Assembly: GCA_027946365.1 (NCBI GenBank)
Contig: JAPEUQ010000013.1
Coordinates: 930,001 to 994,000 of the forward strand
Origin: Kalmusia sp. IMI 367209
Lineage: Eukaryota > Ascomycota > Dothideomycetes > Pleosporales > Didymosphaeriaceae
DNA length: 64,000 nt
Direction of reading: 5' to 3'
The notes under the pieces are model-generated. The model saw only the letters and a program-made list of their open reading frames with translations, had not been told where the DNA came from and did not search any database. Below are positions 34,912 to 46,156 of the stretch, piece by piece (the first letter of the stretch is position 1; each line of letters starts with the position of its first letter). Made by a program: the position numbers and the translations under genes.

Positions 34912-36440
34912 TACGCAGTTGAGTGTTTGGCTGTACTCTAATCCAGACTGCAAAATTACGCTCCTCAAGATTGAGCTTGAACAAGCGGTCTTGGTTAACT
35001 GAAGTATGTCATAGCGCGTATATACATCACAATACTGCACCTGTGTGGAACTTCAGTGTTAATAGTGGAGTGAGCAGGCCAGGATCCGTCCTCGAATGGA
35101 ATACCCTGCTTTCTATCCGAGCAACCTTTTAAGAGTTTGGTATACCAATGTTGTCTCTTCTTCTCGATTGTGATAAGCAACCGACGCAGTTTATTGCTCT
35201 CGTCAGCTGATGGTCCACTTGCGTGAGAGCCATCCAAGCTAAAGTTTGACAACTTAGGCATATCATTTATAATTCTTACGTGGCTGGAGCACACTTTGTG
35301 TCTAAGGAGATCGAGACTTATACGCTTGTGTCATACACAGTGCGGTCGCACATACTACACAGATTCATGATCAGGTCGAAGTTTTCCGATCACTACATCA
35401 TCCATTGGGAGAGCATGCGCCTTCCTAGGTTACCTTATTCAGTTGGGTGACGTAAATCACCTCCCTCATCCTGTTTCCTAGAACTTCTAGATCCCCATGA
35501 TGTTGGTCTATGCGAGACAGTATCGTTACACAGTGCCAGCAAAATCTTCGGTAAGCGATCCGAATGTGCAGCTGTCCTGCAGACCACTTGAGACAAGATT
35601 CCCAGTCTCCACCTCAATGCATTAGAATGTTTCACTGCATATCTCGGACAGTTTCTATCCTTCCTGAAAGATGAAAAGACGGCCTGCATCTGCATGTCCA
35701 CGATTAAATCTGGACACGAATCTTCATCGGTTACTCCTTGCATTCCGAATCACCTAGGGCAAGCCACGTACGCTCCGGCAACCGGTGTAAGGCTGGTATG
35801 CGGCGAGGCGTCATATCTGTTGCGAGAAGAGACATTAAGCACGCGAATGACATCTGTCAATTGCTGATGTCTTGTTGCAGATCCCCTAGTAGTATGTCTG
35901 CCACAGAACAAGAGTCACGGACGTTCTTTTAATACTGGGTCGCAATCTTTGATCGTCTACCGCTCTTGAAAACGTCCACGGAAGGGATCGCAACAATATC
36001 TACTGTACCCTAGTGTGCCATTCCAGTCCCGTTTCTGGATGCATGGGTGGGTCCAAAGCAGTCATGCCTGCCCCAGAGAGGGAATGCAAGGCAGTCACCT
36101 CCGCTTTTCAATCTCGTTGAGCGGGTGACCCTGAGATGCCGACGAAAAGCCTGCCTACGACCCTTGCTGGTAGATGAGGCAGAGTTCCACGGGATATAAA
36201 GCGCGATGAGCGCATCCGATTTTACTCTGCAGCGCAGGCGGCTCTTTCAAAGAGTAGCGCTCGTCAACCATTTATCTAGTCGTTCATAAGGAATGCGGTT
36301 GTGAACGTCACCTGCGCTCAGGCTTGTAACAATCAGGCGTGCTCAACCTTACCCAGGCCCCTAAAAGTTATCAAAAGTAGAAAGTCATAGGATTGCTACA
36401 CCAATACTGTCAAGCAGAAGTCCGCCAGGCCACTTGAACC

Positions 36441-38117
36441 ATGCTTCTACCCTCTCTATCTCTCGGAGCCCTGCTCCTCGCCGTACAAGCAAGCGCCCGC
36501 TTCGTAATGTACGCTGACGAGTAAGTCTCCCAGTTGCCCCCCCCCCTTCCCCCAATTCCAATTACAGATACTGACTATTCCCCAAGATGGCATCCTACAC
36601 GGCCCACTAAAGGGGCCGACCGCGGTGCCATCGATCACGTCGTTGTTTCATTTGCTATGGCAAACAACACTGCGGCCTTCCAACCCAAAGTGCCTATTTC
36701 GACCTTGCGCTCCGAGTTTCCCAATGCCAAAATCATGATTGCGATAGGGGGATGGGGAGACACCATAGGCTTCTCGGAGGCCTCGAAGTCCGATGTAACC
36801 ATCCAGAAGTTTGCGGATGATGTCAAGACCATGATAATGAATACTGGGACTGACGGCGTTGGCAAGTACCCTGCAGATCTAATATTCAAAGTCAAATGGG
36901 CCAAGCATGAGCACTAACTGGGAGACAGATATTGACTGGGAATATCCAGGAGGTAATGGCGCAGACTACAAAGAAGTCCCCAACTCGTCGAAAGTAGACG
37001 AGATCGTTGCGTTCCCTAAACTCCTCGCCGCAACACGCAAAGCCATCGGCAAGGATAAGCTTCTCTCCATCGCGGTTCCAGGAAAAAAAAATCGACATGA
37101 TAGCCTACACCGAGGAGACTGGACCGCTCATCTGGCCCTCCGTCGACTATATCAATGCAAGTCATGCTCCTTCCCATCCCCATTACCTTTCTCTTCCCAT
37201 CTACTATACAATCACAAAACTGACATGCATTCGAGCTCATGGCCTACGACCTTCTGAACCGCCGCGACACCGCCACCGGGCACCACACCTCTGTGACGGG
37301 CGCCAACGAAGTCGTCCAAAACTACCTCGCCATTGGCGCGCCCCCTTCCAAAATCAATCTCGGCTTCGCCTTCTACGCAAAATACTTCCAGACAGCCGGC
37401 TCCTGCGCCGTCACCCCCCTCAACTGCCCCATCGTTCCCGCCGAAGACCCCGTCACGGGCAAAGACACACTGACGTCGGGCGCCTGGACCTTCGAGCCCG
37501 CCCACATGCTGCCCGTCAATGCGACTAGCCTGGCCACGAGCTGGGACGGCACCTGCGGGCCGGACAAGGGCACAAAGTGCGCTACAGGCTGCTGTTCACA
37601 ATACGGCAATTGCGGCGTTACTAAGGAGCATTGCAATGGGGCGTGTCAGCACGCTTTCGGAGTAGGATGCACCGACCCTGACATCGCTGGCTCGTGGCAG
37701 CTCGCTGCGGCGAACGGGGTTGCAGACGAGGAGGCTGGCGGCCAATACTATCTCGATGCGGCCAACAAATTGTTCTGGACGTGGGATACGCCCGAGTTCA
37801 TCGGGCGCAAATTCGAGGACATCGTGCGGAAGTATGGCTTGGGCGGGGTGATGGCGTGGAGTCTGGGTGAGGATAGCAACGATTGGAGTCATATCAAGAG
37901 AATTAGTGCGGAGTTGGAGAAGGGTGGGGGTAAGGTGCTAGAGGAGGCGCTTCCCGTGCAATCGAGTCCTGCCAGTGCGGAGAAGCCGAAGGAGACATAT
38001 ATTGTTGTTAATGTGGATGGTACCGGGGGGTCGGATGATGACGATGATGAGTGGGTGTACTATGATGACGATGAGGATAGTGATGTTGATGAGTCCTCTG
38101 AGGGTGAAGAGTCGTAG
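36441..38117 (+). CDS. Secreted GH18 chitinase with inserted chitin-binding (CBM18-like) domain (apparent +1 frameshift)
   Basis: Hydrolyses chitin outside the cell or in the wall. Exons 36441-36520, 36587-36861, 36929-37156, 37236-38117; 487 aa after discounting one base. The signal peptide is MLLPSLSLGALLLAVQASA. GH18 motifs: IMIAIGGWGD, the catalytic TDGVDIDWEYPGG (DxxDxDxE complete, across an intron), YINLMAYDLLNRRD, and the closing GGVMAWSLGEDSNDW. Between the last two lies an 8-Cys hevein-like module (CGPDKGTKC, CCSQYGNCG, HCNGAC). The tail is extremely Asp/Glu-rich. Introns 2 (36862-36928) and 3 (37157-37235) both start with GCAAGT, i.e. GC-AG introns; GT alternatives break the frame. 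An A9 run at 37083-37091 shifts the frame: AVPGKK is in one frame and IDMIAYTEE in the next. A10 or A9 tracts are error-prone, so a sequence error is likely. Confidence 0.88.
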
Positions 38118-38469
38118 CGATGCTACCAGGGCGTGGGAATCCTGGCCAAGATTGGTTCGTATGACTGAGAACGAGCTGTCAAGCGACCATTCCATGAAAG
38201 AAGAAATGAGGTAATGTGTCAGTGCATCCTGTTCAGTCGTCAGGAGGATAAGGAAATCATAGAAATACACCATCATATTAACGATGTATCCAAAACTTTT
38301 TCCCGAAGCTCTGGGTATGCTTCAGTCTCGACTATGCAAATTATACAAGAACCGACATCAACGTCTCTCCCACGCCACGCATGCGATTGGCCCATGCTAT
38401 CGCAAAGCGGTAGCACACTAATCATAAGAAGCCATATAGATGGCGTAGTTCCAGTGCAAGTCTTTCAAC
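38118..38469. other. Intergenic, convergent
   Basis: 3' ends of the chitinase and the CCDC47-like gene. No other signal. Confidence 0.5.
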
Positions 38470-39966
38470 TCACGCCTTCACTGTCTGCTTCTTCATCCTC
38501 TTCTTGCTATCCCTGTCGCGCTCTTTATCCAAATACTTCCTCTGCTCATCGGCGCTCATGCGGCTCAACATTGCATCGCGCTTCTCCTTCTTGAGCTTGT
38601 CGCCCGCGAGCTTGCGCTCCTCGGCCTTCTCGTCCTCGTCTAGGCGGCGGATCTTGGCGATTTGTTCCTCGCGGGTGGCTTTGATGCGGCGCAGGGCTTC
38701 GGGGCGGAAGTGCGCTTTGGAGACGAGGAAGTCGGGTAGACGCAGGAAGTATTGGAAGAGGGGTAGCGTGGAATCGTAGCCGGTACCGGAGGATTTGAGC
38801 TTCGTGGAGAGGTTGATGCGCTTGCGAGGAACGGTCTCATCGAGCCTAGCGAAGCCGTTAGCTTGGGGCGATATAAGTTGAGGTGGATGGATGCATACTT
38901 CTTTGGCTGGTCCATGGGCTGATCGGTGATGACTAGAGCCTCAAAGTCGTCTCCGGCATCATTGATAGCCTTGATCAATTCCGGGGTCAATACGGTGTCG
39001 GTGACCTCTGCGCTCTCGCTCATGACGGTGACCCAGACGGGGAGCTTCGCGTGGTCCTTGCTTGCCGTCAACGAGATATCATAGCGATCCTCGCGGAGGC
39101 GCTTCATAAGGTCCTTGTGCACCACAGCAAAGACAAAGCCATCGAAAGTGCTGTTGGCTACTTTAGCCTCACCCTTTGCAACCGCTGGAGCGATTTGTGT
39201 CTCGCGGCCGTCAAAGACGTAGGAAGTCGCCTCCATGCGCTCAACCGGAACGGGCATGCTGTCGAAAAACAGCGAGATAAGGAGCTCGCCTAGACGCATC
39301 AGAGGATTATACCTCTTTGCCAAGGTCAACTTGAAGTCGACAAAAGCGACATTCTGGCGCCCAGTGGCATATGAGGTAAACTCATCGGCCTTCTTCTCGC
39401 GTAGCGCATTCAACGGGCTCGTAGCGTCCTGTTTCGCCTTTTCGGTGGCCTGTGTCAGTCCCAAGGCGCTCACATCGTCGACACTGGCTTGCGGACGTAC
39501 ATATCCGACCTGAGCGAACTCCTGCTGCAGGACAGGCGCATGCGACTTGATCCAGTGATTCGCCTTGCTGCGATTGCGGCGCGTACCCCAGAGATGGACC
39601 GCGACGACGACGAGGATGAAGGGTAGAATATAGAGCTCAAGCTTGAAGTCGTCGATGGTTGTGCGCTCCCATACGCGGTACCACGCCGTGTAGGGAACCT
39701 GGCCTACGGTCGAGGTCGGTGCCGTACCCGCAAGGCCCGTAGTGGTAGCGAAAGAGGAGAGGGCGGGCGAAGGGTCTGGCGCGCCTGCGTAATCGGCGAA
39801 GTCTGTATGTTGATATTGTGTTAGCCATGATGATCTGCCAGAATCCAGGTCGGCGGGTCGCAGTGTGCGCTGCGAGATCAAAAAGGAGCGTACCGTCGTC
39901 GCCGCCCGAGTGCGGCTGGGCGACCTTCTGTTGCCCGCCAAAGAGCCCCTTTACGAAGTCGGCCAT
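38470..39966 (-). CDS. CCDC47-like (DUF1682) ER membrane protein
   Basis: Animal CCDC47 is part of the PAT complex that shields multipass membrane proteins during insertion at the ER; a similar role is inferred here. Exons 39894-39966, 38899-39802, 38470-38845, with introns of 91 and 53 nt; 450 aa. The N-terminus MADFVKGLFGG is followed by an Ala/Pro/Thr-rich segment, one membrane helix (LELYILPFILVVVAVHLWG, residues ~85-103), and then a cytosolic domain (RYNPLMRLGELLISLFFDSMP, VFAVVHKDLMKRLREDRYDIS). The Lys/Glu/Arg coiled-coil tail (RRIKATREEQIAKIRRLDED, ending MKKQTVKA) is typical of the family. The start is the first ATG. Confidence 0.85.
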
Positions 39967-40622
39967 GGCGTCCAGTCAACACAATGGGTCGTGGGGATGG
40001 ACGTGGTAGGGGAGCGTGCGGCGAGGCTGGACGAGAGCTCGGTTCGGCACTGTGACGTTTTGGTACGAGAGCTAGTCCTGAACCGAAGACCCTATTCCAC
40101 GGCGTGCTCAGTGTACTTAACAGTGGGGTAGAGATATCTCCAAATAAGTCATGACAACGATTCATATTCAAGATTTTGCATGTTCGCACTGTACTACTTG
40201 GAACTTTCGAGGTTCCTTGGTTTGGATGACTTGCGACAATGGTTCAGGGCACCAAGGTTGATCCACAGCACAGTGCAAGGGCAGAGAATGGGATATTGAG
40301 CTGACATGATGTACTATCTGGCTGCATTATATTTAGATGCTAATTTCTATATCATCACTTGGCATGTCACCCCAAGCTACACTTTACACGTGCCAACTTG
40401 TAGTGGTATTGGCAGCAACGGGGTCTAGTGCATCACTGTGTTCAATGTTACCGGCTACGGAGGTATACGGTAGTGTGACACAAAGTCAAGATAGATAGCA
40501 CTATGCGTATGACAAAGGGAATCTATGCCATTGGTTCAAGCTCTGCTGACTGTTTGTACATTGAGGCCGATAAACTACCCTCCCATGCTGCTCCCGGCTG
40601 ATGACAATCCTCTTCCGCTTAC
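39967..40622. other. Intergenic
   Basis: CCDC47-like promoter and cox7 3' region. No gene recognised. Confidence 0.5.
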
Positions 40623-41122
40623 TTAGTTCTTGCCGAACCACGTTTTGTGCCCCTAGAGATTGGGTGAGTATCGTGCTAGGACAGCGCCAACCGGATGCAC
40701 ATACGAGAACGAGGCGGCCCATCATGTACATGCTGGAGCCGATGCTGGTGTAGAGGATGACCTTGTACGTGGGGATCATCCAGCTTCCGCGGGACTGCGT
40801 GATGAATGTTAGCAATGCTTCCGCTACTCGAACACACGACAGGCTTAGTGGTGGTGACTCTGCCGACACAACCTGAGCCGTCCGTCCGTATCATGCCACC
40901 AAGCTCTTGCCCACAGCGAAACGCACCTTCTGCCACAGTCGCACACCATCGTGCTTCTGGAATTCCCTCTGGTAGTGGGGAACACGGTTCTCGCGGAAGA
41001 TCCAGCTACGGGTCGTCAGTACCGAGCTTTGAGCGGGAGTGAAGAGGGCGAGGAGCGGCTCTCGCAGGCGCGCTGCGGGCGACAACTACGCCGGTAGCTG
41101 CAGGAGACACCTACCCTGCCAT
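40623..41122 (-). CDS. cox7: Cytochrome c oxidase subunit 7 (start codon region off by one base)
   Basis: Small nuclear-encoded subunit of respiratory complex IV in the inner mitochondrial membrane. Exons 40927-41072, 40705-40794, 40623-40652 are clear, with introns of 132 and 52 nt. They encode ARLREPLLALF, TTRSWIFRENRVPHYQR, EFQKHDGVRLWQK, then a membrane helix (YKVILYTSIGSSMYMMGRLVL) and the end GHKTWFGKN. The likely first exon is a tiny ATG-GCA piece at 41116-41122, which would give MAARLREP after a 43-nt intron. As given, the sequence has GGG, so the GT donor sits one base too far and the frame is lost. About 90 aa if one G is extra. The alternative is an unseen start. Confidence 0.82.
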
Positions 41123-41331
41123 TTCGAAGAGTGGAGAGTAGTAGCGGATGTGGTGCGGGGACAATGGGTCGTGGGTGGTGTTGGAGGACTGGCGAGCCTG
41201 CATCGAACGACCCGAGAAAGTGCCAAGGAGCGCTGCCCTTAGTCATCCACTTTTTGAGTTCCAAGCTTCGCGACGACGTGATTGCGCGTAGTCGCCCATG
41301 GCTTGATGCGCCCCTCTTGCTGAGCCGATTC
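41123..41331. promoter_or_regulatory. Bidirectional promoter between cox7 and PPR-like gene
   Basis: Only ~210 bp separate the two divergent ATGs, both for probable mitochondrial proteins, so the promoters must overlap. No TATA box seen. Confidence 0.5.
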
Positions 41332-43848
41332 ATGCCACCGGCCCTGGACAGGCTTCTCGCCAGCCCGTCTGCGTTGAGACTTCTCCGCTCCATCGTCAGC
41401 GCCCCCGGGCCACCGACCGTATGTCTGCACGCCGCCAAGTGCCAGAGCTGCACCTTCCCTCATCGCAACTACTCGTCTAATGAGTCGTCCCGGCCATTGA
41501 CCCCAAAGAAATGGAGACGTTGGAAGCAAGAGTCATGTCGTCTGATCGGAAAAGAGAATGGGACTCAAGGCGTCCAGGGCGAAAGCCAAATTGCACATGT
41601 GGGAGCATTGGCAGAGAGATTGCAGCAGGAGGAGCGACGGAGGGCAACCGATGGCATATGTGAAGTGTGGACTGCGCGTAGTCACCTTGATCTGCCCACC
41701 GCCGATACAACTGAGGCCGAATTCTTATGGGGCACATTTATTAAGGACTCGAGGCTTGTCATCCAAGTCATTGACTACGCTGCCGACCTACGCGCAAGGA
41801 CAGCTCAGGTCTATCCCCATTTGTACGAACTGTGCATGTCGTACTGGCTGCGCCAACACCAATATCCGCGACAAGCACTGGCCTATCATCATCACATGCG
41901 GCGCAAGCTCCATCTTCAGAAACTACCACTGCGACACCTCGCGCGAATGAATAGGGAGCGACTTACGCCGAAAATGTACAACGTACTCATGGAAATTTAC
42001 CAGAGCAGCAACGAGACGGATCTCTATGACGAGGTCGTTCCCATCCTCTGTGTTCGAGGACTTGATGTCATGGCTCACCGCTGGCACATAGCATGCGTCC
42101 TAAAAGGAGACTTACCTTCGTGCGAAACGGCAGCATTGCCCAAGATCCAAAGATTCATAGCTGAAGATGCAACTTCTGCTCATCCTCGAGTTCGGCTCAC
42201 TGCTGCCATCGCTGGAAGCTCGCGACATGGAGAGCCAGGAATGGATCAAGATTTACTGCGCCGCCTGCACGGGCAGGACACTGCCCCAGTCCGTTTCGAA
42301 GATTCCTTCTGTGCCAGAATGTTTGCCACTAGAGCGCTTCCGCCCGAGTCTGTTATCAAAGGGCTGTCCATGGTTGGCGTCAACGAGATCGGGCCTCTGG
42401 CAGTACGGGCTATGGCTTCAAGAACAGAACCCATTTATGGCCTGCCTGACAGATTCGAGGAATTGAGAGCGGCAGGCATTGCGCTTCAAGGATGCGTGTT
42501 CTCTGTGGCCCTAGAAAAGTTTGCTAAAGAGGAACAATTTGCCTTAGTGCGAAGTATGCTCGAAAGCGACCAGCATCCTGAAGTATACGATGACGGAAAA
42601 CTTCAAAAGAAGCTGCTTGACTTCTATCTCGAACAGCAGGATTGGAGTCAGGCTCACCGCACATTGGCTATTCTAAGCCTTTTTCACAAAAACAAGGCCA
42701 CCGAGGCTTGGAATCTGTTGCTCCAGGCTCACATTCGGCGAGTTGAACCAGAATTCATCTTCCGGACATTGCGCAACATGGCACAAGAGAAGGTCATTGT
42801 CTCCCGAGAATCAATATTAATGTTGAAGGGCTGTCTCCGCCACCGACGCCAGACGCGGAAGCCTGTTCGCGTGAATGCTCCGCGGGTAGACCTCAAGAAT
42901 TTCGACGACTTACGGTTTGTCGCGCGCATGTTCATAATGATTCTTGAAAGCGGCATAGGCGAGATACCTCCAGACCAGTGGCGCGAGATTCTTCGACGAT
43001 ATGGCATGACTGGACGCGTTCGTGAGCTGCGAAGGCTCGTTCACTGGCTCTTCTGCTGGTACGCACCACGGGGAAGCACCCTACTTACCAACATTCGAAA
43101 ACCGAAATTCCTGCTCCCCATTACAGAGATGTTGCGCACCTCAAATCCCACCAGAACACCTGACTGGAATCCTCTTACTAGTATGAGTCAAACGAACAGG
43201 CACCATCCCTTGCGGCAACTATTTCCTAATAGTTTCCAACAGGCACTCATTGTATGGGGTTTCAGGGCTGGGCTCTTACCTGAAGCTCCTACTGAACAGT
43301 CAATCTTTTCTGGACCCGCAGCTAAGAAGCACTTCCGCCGCCGTTTGATCAGAAACGGTACCTTGGCCCCGAAAGACTGGAGCATAGGACTCAGAACCCT
43401 CCTTGAGTTGCGCCATCTCAATCTCTTGGTAACAACCAATACAGTTGTCAAAGCTTTGCAGATGGTCTTCTTGAATCTTTTCGGGCGGAAGAGGCCGAGC
43501 ACCCGAGACAATCGCAGAATGAAAGCAGCCAACACTATTACATATCCAGAGTATGTTCGTACAGTGAATGCACTGTGGGGGAGGCCCTTACTTCCGGAAC
43601 CACAGCTCTACGGCAATTCGAGAACGCATGCTCTCATGTGGCATCCGCGATTCGACCGTATTGTGCATAGGAGGTCTCACATTAAGCTTAGCGATATTGT
43701 GCGGAGTGCGAAATCTCGGGAGGAGGGACCTGCTATACATTACGTACTCCAAGATGATTCGGGCCATGGGAATACTCGGCTCACTTCCTCTGAGCAAGAG
43801 CATGTCAAACTCGACACGCAATTCCATCAAGATGTTCATGATAATTAG
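41332..43848 (+). CDS. Large mitochondrial PPR-like protein
   Basis: Intronless, 838 aa from MPPALDRLLASPSALRLL; not recognised as a named protein. The N-terminus is Arg/Ser/Leu-rich without acids for ~30 residues, as in a mitochondrial presequence. The body is all-helical with repeated ~35-residue patterns like pentatricopeptide repeats (LYELCMSYWLRQHQYPRQAL, TPKMYNVLMEIYQSSNETDL, EAWNLLLQAHIRRVEPEFI). By family, it is likely an RNA-binding factor for expression of a mitochondrial transcript. The divergent pairing with cox7 fits a respiratory role, but the target is unknown. The frame is open further upstream to 41131 without an ATG at the border. An ATG at 41164 is an alternative start, but it would overlap the cox7 promoter region and dilute the presequence. 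Confidence 0.75.
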   Translation: MPPALDRLLASPSALRLLRSIVSAPGPPTVCLHAAKCQSCTFPHRNYSSNESSRPLTPKKWRRWKQESCRLIGKENGTQGVQGESQIAHVGALAERLQQEERRRATDGICEVWTARSHLDLPTADTTEAEFLWGTFIKDSRLVIQVIDYAADLRARTAQVYPHLYELCMSYWLRQHQYPRQALAYHHHMRRKLHLQKLPLRHLARMNRERLTPKMYNVLMEIYQSSNETDLYDEVVPILCVRGLDVMAHRWHIACVLKGDLPSCETAALPKIQRFIAEDATSAHPRVRLTAAIAGSSRHGEPGMDQDLLRRLHGQDTAPVRFEDSFCARMFATRALPPESVIKGLSMVGVNEIGPLAVRAMASRTEPIYGLPDRFEELRAAGIALQGCVFSVALEKFAKEEQFALVRSMLESDQHPEVYDDGKLQKKLLDFYLEQQDWSQAHRTLAILSLFHKNKATEAWNLLLQAHIRRVEPEFIFRTLRNMAQEKVIVSRESILMLKGCLRHRRQTRKPVRVNAPRVDLKNFDDLRFVARMFIMILESGIGEIPPDQWREILRRYGMTGRVRELRRLVHWLFCWYAPRGSTLLTNIRKPKFLLPITEMLRTSNPTRTPDWNPLTSMSQTNRHHPLRQLFPNSFQQALIVWGFRAGLLPEAPTEQSIFSGPAAKKHFRRRLIRNGTLAPKDWSIGLRTLLELRHLNLLVTTNTVVKALQMVFLNLFGRKRPSTRDNRRMKAANTITYPEYVRTVNALWGRPLLPEPQLYGNSRTHALMWHPRFDRIVHRRSHIKLSDIVRSAKSREEGPAIHYVLQDDSGHGNTRLTSSEQEHVKLDTQFHQDVHDN

Positions 43849-46156
43849 GTCTCTAGAGCGAGGAGGGAAAACAAGACATCGTCTCATGGCAACAAGAAGG
43901 TCATCTTAGAAGAGACAACTTTCCCTTTTATAGCCCAAGGCAGCGCCAGGAAGCAGGATGGATGTGCAGTGTCATTGAACAGCCTAAGCAACGGGTCACT
44001 CCCGCAACTTCTAGTACTGCAAAATCATCGAAACTGTCAGATATAGATCTGTTGATGGACACTACGGAGGCACAGGCGAAGAAGAAGAGGTGATTGTATC
44101 ATAGATAATTACACGTGTAAATAAGATGATGTGTACACTATGTACTTTAATGGCATGCGTTCTTGCATAGATCTGCTCTTCTTACATACACTACGCCCTA
44201 AACTTCACTAAAAATCTATGAGAAAGCACGCCTACGGAGCTCTGGCTGCATCGTAAGATTCATAAGAAAGAGACTTGTGACTTTTGCGCTTAGGTTCAAA
44301 ATTCGAGATGGGAGACGTATGTGTTCTTCCTCCCCGGGATTAACGACATACACGTGTATCATGTGCGCGTTGATACCTTACCTGCTTCACATGTTTCTCG
44401 AGAAAGCCATACGAACCTTCAATGTTCTGTCTGAATTACAGAACATCTCAAGATAGTGTTTTATACCGCTCAGTTGCTGTCCATTCCTTAGCAGACGGTT
44501 GCATATCCGTGCCGTTACTTTTCCTCAGTACACTTGAAAGCCAATACGAGAGGCTGGTGTCTCGTGTAATATTAAAAATTTTCCTATCGAAGAGTTGATG
44601 TGTGTTCTGGACTATTCAGAGTTTCAACTTCCCTACAACACAAAATTCGCCTACTTCGGCAATGTCTGCTTGTATCTGACCTCTTTGTCAAAGCTCAGAG
44701 TAAATTATTAGACGAGGCTTTGTGTTCTGTCTTTGGAACAAATTTGCTGTGATGAAAAGTAAATGTCTAGCTGTGCTTGCCTACAAAACATACAGAAAAT
44801 CAACATGTGTGCTCTTGCTCTGGAACTAAAAAAAAGTGTTCAGCGAACATACGTTGAGCCCTGTCGAATCTTTCCTCACATAGTACCAAAACAGTCGAGA
44901 GAAATTCAGATGTGGTCTCGCTTTGATAAAGGTAACACGTCACACAAGCATATATGAGGACTGGCAGCCGCGGGTCTCTCCTCGCACACCACAAAAATAG
45001 CGGTATCATTACATGAATGGGCTCTTGTCTTTTTTCCATATGAAAAAAGAACATAAGTTGAACGGCGTCTTAACTCTTCGAGTCCTTCTCAAGAGCCCGA
45101 AATGAGGCTGGCATGTAATCTTTCCTGTTCTAAATCCTAGAGTTCACCCTAAACCATATTATATCAAGAAATATCCGAGCTTCCCATAAAAAATCCTGAG
45201 ACCTCTGATGTACTCTTTGTTCGGCACAAGGCGCTCAATTCATTGAACACATTACCCACCACTTTGCGAGTCTGCAAGCACCCGCTCTCCTCATACTTGG
45301 AACTTGTGTCCATCGATGAGCAACTACAAGACCTATAAAATCAGTATTTGTGGAGTTATTGTGTGCTGGGCCATGAAATTGTGTCGCTAGTACATATATG
45401 CGTGCCGCTTTGTATTTGTGAAATAGGCCTGCATGGTCACCAAATGTTGATTTGGCTGCATACATAGCGCGGGCCTAATAATATTTAACAGTAAAGAATA
45501 AACGTCCTTCACTACGGACGTGGTGTCACTAAAATAAAGAGAGCAATCCACCGAAACAATGTGGATTCACTTCTCTCCTCTATCATTGTTGGCCTGCAGC
45601 TTCACCTTAATGACTGACATATTCGCATGGAACCGCCAGGTTGAACCAAACTAGAACTTACCAAATGAATGGTGTTGATCTCTGAGTTCAGAGCCACATA
45701 TTCCTCTAAATCATCCGTAAGAAGAGACTCTTCGACTAATTCTCTCATCGAAGTTCTTGGTCACCGAGCTTCCAAACCGACTTCGCGAACTGACGCGTGG
45801 CGCTATATCAGAAACTATCCATAAGAGGTTCTCACCACGGCAATAGTTTTAAGATACTACAATTTACAAGCTACATCAGCCGACGAACTTATAAAGCCGT
45901 GCTAGCGGCAGTGAAGTTTGGCCTGGGCCCTTAGTAAGGCGTCGCTCGTTTGGTTGAGATACTCAATTCCAAATACTCGTCAGCTAAGTCTTATGTACCT
46001 CTTTGACTGTGATTTCTCCAAAGAGCTAAGACAGGTCTATGAATCTCATTCAGAGAATTGGCATAGACATGACCCACCAAGCGCATTGATTAATCGAAGA
46101 GGCCCACTTTGCTAGTACACGTCTAACTTGACCGCGACGATGCTCTATATTCGCTC
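43849..46156. other. Gene-poor stretch (left part of a 6.7-kb island)
   Basis: AT-rich sequence with only short random open frames. A perfect 9-bp stem (ATGTTCTGT/ACAGAACAT, 7-nt loop) lies at 44422-44446. No RNA gene or transposon protein was recognised. Confidence 0.5.

Larger units (their letters stand above)
33849..36440. other. 2.6-kb gene-poor stretch with one MITE-like element
   Basis: Contains the promoter of the transcription factor gene, the inverted-repeat element at 34752-34911 and the chitinase promoter. Open frames are short and without coding character. I found no tRNA or other RNA gene. Confidence 0.55.
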
